Shown here in pieces: positions 24,087 to 26,118 of a DNA stretch of 26,118 nucleotides; positions within the stretch are counted from its first letter, which is position 1; each line of letters begins with the position of its first letter. Both the position numbers and the translations under genes were made by a program. The DNA comes from Microbacteriaceae bacterium UBA1487. GTDB taxonomy: Bacteria > Actinomycetota > Actinomycetes > Actinomycetales > Microbacteriaceae. Below the pieces are notes generated by a model that saw only the letters and a program-made list of their open reading frames with translations, was not told the DNA's origin and made no database searches. The stretch lies in the NCBI GenBank assembly GCA_002325245.1, contig DCRR01000022.1, positions 1 to 26,118 of the forward strand. The letters run 5' to 3'.

Positions 24087-24129
24087 CCGGTCGAGTAGTC
24101 GCGCGTCAGCGCGGCGTATCGAGACCAGC
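24087..24129. repeat. Interspersed palindromic repeat, TCGAGTAG...TATCGAGACC type
   Basis: Left arm CCGGTCGAGTAGTCGCGC and right arm GCGGCGTATCGAGACCAG form an imperfect hairpin. GGT(T/C)TCGATACG...CTACTCGACC elements are, to my knowledge, abundant extragenic repeats of Microbacteriaceae. Here the element lies in the leader of the DEAD-box gene, 23 bases upstream of the chosen GTG start. Confidence 0.6.
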
Positions 24130-24186
24130 GGAGGGCGAGCGTGACGGTGGCCACGTCGAATCGCCGTAAGAAGATGTCAGCCGGGC

Positions 24187-24200
24187 CTCGGATATCCGAG
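24187..24200. repeat. Perfect 14-bp palindrome CTCGGATATCCGAG
   Basis: The 14 bases equal their own reverse complement. The palindrome stands alone in the intergenic region between the SRPBCC gene and the helicase start, about 125 bases upstream of the helicase start. It could be an operator or part of an RNA hairpin. Confidence 0.5.
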
Positions 24201-24275
24201 CGGCGAGGGATGCGTTCTTCGACGCAAGAAGCGCGGGATCGCGCTGCAAGTGGTCTCAGGCTAGCAGACGGCGGT

Positions 24276-24740
24276 TCAGAGCCGTGCGAAGAGTCGTCGC
24301 AGCCGCGCGGCGCGCCACTGCCACATGATCCACATCGCCGCCCAGATGAACGGAGTCGCGATCCCCGCGCTGATGTCGAGCCGGTCGCGGTAGAGCGTGC
24401 GCCCGTCGGGGAGAGCGGACACGGCCATCCGATGCCGCCAGCGCGAGATGACCGACAGCGGGCCGGTGAGCGGGCGCCCCGAGTCCTCGATGATGTGAAC
24501 GCCGTCGCGCTCGGCGTACGAGATCACGATCTTCTGCTCCCCGATGGCGATGATGCCCATCAGGGTGCTGAGGGCGACGCGCGCCTCCCCCTCGGGCCAC
24601 TGCTCGGGGAAGATCGCAGGCTCGACGGGCACCATCTCGATGATCGGGGCGTAGATCTCGGCGAAGCTCGCGGGGGAGCGCAACGCGTCCCACGCGGCGT
24701 CGGTGGGGCAGTCGACTTCGAGGCGGAGTTGGACGCGCAT
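24276..24740 (-). CDS. SRPBCC (START-like) superfamily protein
   Basis: 154-aa protein with the polyketide-cyclase/START-like pattern: an opening strand MRVQLRLEVDCPTDAAWDAL, in which the first helix follows the first strand, PASFAEIYAPII, and later strands including YRDRLDISAG. Such proteins form a hydrophobic cavity for a ligand; the ligand is unknown. The C-terminus PFIWAAMWIMWQWRAARLRRL is strongly hydrophobic, then basic, and may be a membrane-contacting helix, unusual for a free SRPBCC protein. ATG at 24740 is chosen because GGAGGC and a GAGACT element precede it, and because the longer frame to 24797 runs into the divergent gene's start. Divergent from the ComB-like gene with 55 bases between. 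Confidence 0.72.
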   Translation of the reverse strand: MRVQLRLEVDCPTDAAWDALRSPASFAEIYAPIIEMVPVEPAIFPEQWPEGEARVALSTLMGIIAIGEQKIVISYAERDGVHIIEDSGRPLTGPLSVISRWRHRMAVSALPDGRTLYRDRLDISAGIATPFIWAAMWIMWQWRAARLRRLFARL

Positions 24741-24752
24741 GCCTCCAGTCTC
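24741..24752 (-). promoter_or_regulatory. GAGACT-GGAGGC start element of the SRPBCC gene
   Basis: Minus strand GAGACT (24747-24752), GGAGGC, ATG: the third instance in the window of a T-ending hexamer followed by GGAGGC and the start codon. The hexamer is a weaker -10 (NANNNT) than the other two. Confidence 0.35.
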
Positions 24753-24782
24753 CGCCTTGCGGGGCCGAATGGCGAGGGCCGC

Positions 24783-24795
24783 TACTCTCGCTGTC
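24783..24795 (+). promoter_or_regulatory. Leaderless-type -10 element of the ComB-like gene
   Basis: TACTCT (24783-24788) fits TANNNT and lies 7 bases before the ATG at 24796. The bases between, CGCTGTC, hold no ribosome-binding site, so translation of a leaderless transcript is the simplest reading. Confidence 0.55.
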
Positions 24796-25302
24796 ATGAA
24801 CTCCGCGTCCTCCGATCCGCACGCCCAGTCCGCCTATCAGGTGCGCTTCGACTGGGGGCGCTCCGGGGCGGACGCCATCGGGCGCGACGTCGAGGCGATC
24901 GTCTGGGTCGACGAGCTGGGCGCGGCGCCCATCCCCGATCTCCCGCTGGGGCCGGCGGTGGTCGCCGCGGGGCTCGACTCGGCCGGCTCGCTCGCCGCGT
25001 GGGCGCTCGATCGCCAGGAGTCGCTCGGCGGGCGCTTCCGCATCGCGGTCGTGGCGGCCGGAGCGACGCGTGCCGATGGCGGCGAGCGCTTCGCGGTGGA
25101 AGACCTTCTCGCGGCCGGGGCGGTGATCGACGCGCTCGCCGAGGTCGGGATCGATCACAATTCGCCCGAAGCGGCGGCCGCGGCAGCCGCATTCACGGGG
25201 CTGCGACGCGCGACCAATCATCTGTTGAGCGCCTCGGTGAGCGCGCGCGAGGGGCATCGTTCCGCGAACACCGGCGCCGAGGTGGTAGTCCTGCGGGAAT
25301 GA
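24796..25302 (+). CDS. Reduced ComB-like protein (2-phosphosulfolactate phosphatase family)
   Basis: 168-aa protein resembling actinobacterial sequences annotated as 2-phosphosulfolactate phosphatase (ComB). The opening YQVRFDWGRSGADAI and the VEAIVWVDEL strand correspond to the N-terminal ComB strands, and GGERFAVEDLLAAGAVIDAL plus SASVSAREGHRSANTGAEV to its C-terminal part. ComB enzymes are usually about 230-240 aa; the VDVLxxST active-site segment is replaced here by VDELGAAP and a middle section seems missing. Activity is therefore doubtful, and coenzyme M is not made by most actinobacteria. It could be a divergent phosphatase or a binding protein. ATG 24796 has a leaderless promoter. Family assignment is from memory of conserved segments, so moderate. 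Confidence 0.62.
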   Translation: MNSASSDPHAQSAYQVRFDWGRSGADAIGRDVEAIVWVDELGAAPIPDLPLGPAVVAAGLDSAGSLAAWALDRQESLGGRFRIAVVAAGATRADGGERFAVEDLLAAGAVIDALAEVGIDHNSPEAAAAAAAFTGLRRATNHLLSASVSAREGHRSANTGAEVVVLRE

Positions 25303-25386
25303 CTGCCGCCGGGTCGTGGTTGCATCCGGTACGCCGCGAGTAGACCTGTCTGTGCGCGGCGTTCGCCACGAACCACGGGAGAACTC
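25303..25386 (+). promoter_or_regulatory. Promoter and ribosome-binding site of the DUF427 gene
   Basis: A possible -35 TTGCAT (25320-25325) and -10 TAGACC (25341-25346), with a short 15-base spacing, lie upstream. GGGAGAA (25378-25384) stands 2-3 bases before the ATG. Unlike the preceding gene this one appears to have an ordinary leader. Confidence 0.35.
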
Positions 25387-25692
25387 ATGCCAAAGGCCGT
25401 ACTCAACGGAACTGTCATCGCCGAAGCCGACGCGTCGGAAGTGCTGCACATCGAAGGAAACGTCTACTTTCCGCCGTCGAGCGTGAAGAGCGAATACCTC
25501 GAGAAGAGCCCCACGCCGTACACCTGCGCGTGGAAGGGCGACTGCCAGTACTTCACCGTTAAGGACGGCGAGCAGAAGCTCCAGGATCGGGCCTTCAGCT
25601 ATCCGACCCCGCACGCGAGCGCCTTCGATCGCGTGGGGGCCGACTTCTCCAACTATGTGACGTTCTGGAAAGAAGTTCAGGTCATCAACTAG
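25387..25692 (+). CDS. DUF427 domain protein
   Basis: 101-aa single-domain cytoplasmic protein of the DUF427 family. Recognisable segments are the MPKAVLNGTVIAEAD opening strand, EGNVYFPPSSV, the YTCAWKGDCQYFTV core with two cysteines, and YPTPHASAFDRVGADFSNYVTFW at the end. The length is typical of a single-domain DUF427 protein. Biochemical function is not established for the family. ATG 25387 has a purine-rich GGGAGAA just upstream. Its stop codon ends at 25692 and the stop of the convergent CGNR gene begins at 25693, with no spacer and no hairpin between. Confidence 0.9.
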   Translation: MPKAVLNGTVIAEADASEVLHIEGNVYFPPSSVKSEYLEKSPTPYTCAWKGDCQYFTVKDGEQKLQDRAFSYPTPHASAFDRVGADFSNYVTFWKEVQVIN

Positions 25693-26118
25693 TCATCGCG
25701 CCCGGCGGGCCCGCTCCCGGTGGGCGCGCACCTTGGCGCGGTTGCCGCAGCGCTGCATCGAGCACCAGCGCCGCGACTGCGTGCGCGACTCGTCGCGGAA
25801 CAGCAGGTCGCAGTCGTCGGCGCCGCAGCGCCGCAGCGACGCCGGGTCGCCCTCGAGCATGGCGATCGCCTCACGCGCGAGCGATGACAGCGCCTGGCTG
25901 ACGCGGATGCGCGACGCCCCGGCCTGCCGGCCTCCGCCGGCAAGGCGCGGGGGCAGGTCGGGCATGGCCGCGACGAGGTTGACCACGTCGATGTCGTCGG
26001 GGTCGCCAGCGGCTGCGGTGTGCCGCGCCTCGGCGAGGCGGGCGATCGCGCGGGCCAGGGTGCGCGCGTCGAGCAGGTCGCGATCGGTCGAGTCCTCGGC
26101 GGCGAGCCGTGGGACGCG
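25693..26118 (-). CDS. ABATE/CGNR zinc-finger transcriptional regulator (5' end beyond window)
   Basis: At least 141 residues of an open frame that continues past the right edge, so the N-terminus is missing. The C-terminal CGNR zinc finger is complete: CGADDC, then WCSMQRCGNRAKVRAHR, the ligands and Cys-Gly-Asn-Arg signature that name the family. The preceding part, with DLLDARTLARAIARL and the VVNLVAAMPDLPPRL segment, fits the ABATE-type N-terminal domain of these putative stress-response regulators. A GTG at 25986 could be mistaken for the start, but the frame stays open with family-like sequence to position 26118. The stop abuts that of the DUF427 gene. Confidence 0.88.
   Translation of the reverse strand, partial: RVPRLAAEDSTDRDLLDARTLARAIARLAEARHTAAAGDPDDIDVVNLVAAMPDLPPRLAGGGRQAGASRIRVSQALSSLAREAIAMLEGDPASLRRCGADDCDLLFRDESRTQSRRWCSMQRCGNRAKVRAHRERARRAR

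Larger units (their letters stand above)
24065..24275 (-). promoter_or_regulatory. Leader and promoter region of the DEAD-box helicase gene
   Basis: No gene is supported in this stretch. It holds a ribosome-binding site AAAGGG (24071-24076), an interspersed hairpin repeat (24087-24129), a perfect 14-bp palindrome CTCGGATATCCGAG (24187-24200) and an inverted repeat TTCTT...AAGAA with a 6-base centre (about 24215-24230). On the minus strand a TAGCCT-like -10 lies at about 24259-24264, which would give a leader of nearly 190 nt; the -35 is not clear. Confidence 0.45.

Noticed and set aside
24077..24154. Upstream ATG starts (24079, 24154) for the DEAD-box helicase
   Set aside because: They would translate the ribosome-binding site or the palindromic repeat; GTG 24064 has AAAGGG at 6 bases and the protein then begins at the Q-motif region.
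1..26118. CRISPR arrays, tRNA/rRNA genes, transposases, integrases
   Set aside because: No regularly spaced identical repeats, cloverleaf-like segments or recombinase motifs were seen by eye.

Overview
The window is very GC-rich, has dense short-gap gene packing and many GTG/TTG starts, and contains Nei2, Lhr, a DUF4916 protein, a CGNR regulator and a giant LAXTG surface protein. This points to an actinobacterium, most likely Microbacteriaceae (Microbacterium-like); that placement is inference from gene families and from a repeat type I associate with that family, not from a search.

Layout. A minus-strand Nei2-type DNA glycosylase opens the window (1-813). A 319-bp divergent intergenic region with several inverted repeats follows. 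Next is a plus-strand operon: binding lipoprotein, fused double permease and ATPase of a Fe(III)/phosphonate-type ABC importer, then a short CobO/BtuR-like P-loop protein and a TTG-start Nudix hydrolase (1133-6041). Facing it is a minus-strand run (11986 down to 6065): an alpha/beta hydrolase, the 1546-aa helicase Lhr and a secreted/anchored thermonuclease. Divergent from that run is a DUF4916 Nudix-like protein (12010-12582).

The centre of the window (12725-22498) is one 3257-codon gene. It encodes a secreted, sortase-anchored stalk: signal peptide, about nine DUF11-like modules, eleven DUF5979-like modules and a C-terminal LALTG sorting signal. It is preceded by tandem C5/G4 dyads and followed by a perfect 14-bp-arm hairpin. 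After it come a minus-strand DEAD-box RNA helicase with an RGG-like tail and a long leader, an SRPBCC-like protein, a divergent reduced ComB-like protein, a DUF427 protein and the 3' part of an ABATE/CGNR zinc-finger regulator that runs off the window.

How it works together. Nei2, Lhr and the two Nudix-fold proteins fit genome maintenance or nucleotide-pool housekeeping; the importer and the giant protein face the outside. Two signals run across genes. First, a TANNNT-like -10 element lies exactly 5-7 nt before many start codons (leaderless architecture), three times with the same GGAGGC spacer. Second, small interspersed palindromic repeats (GAGCCTGTCGA and TCGAGTAG...TATCGAGACC types) sit inside lhr in frame and in the DEAD-box leader. 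No tRNA, rRNA, CRISPR, transposase or prophage gene was seen.
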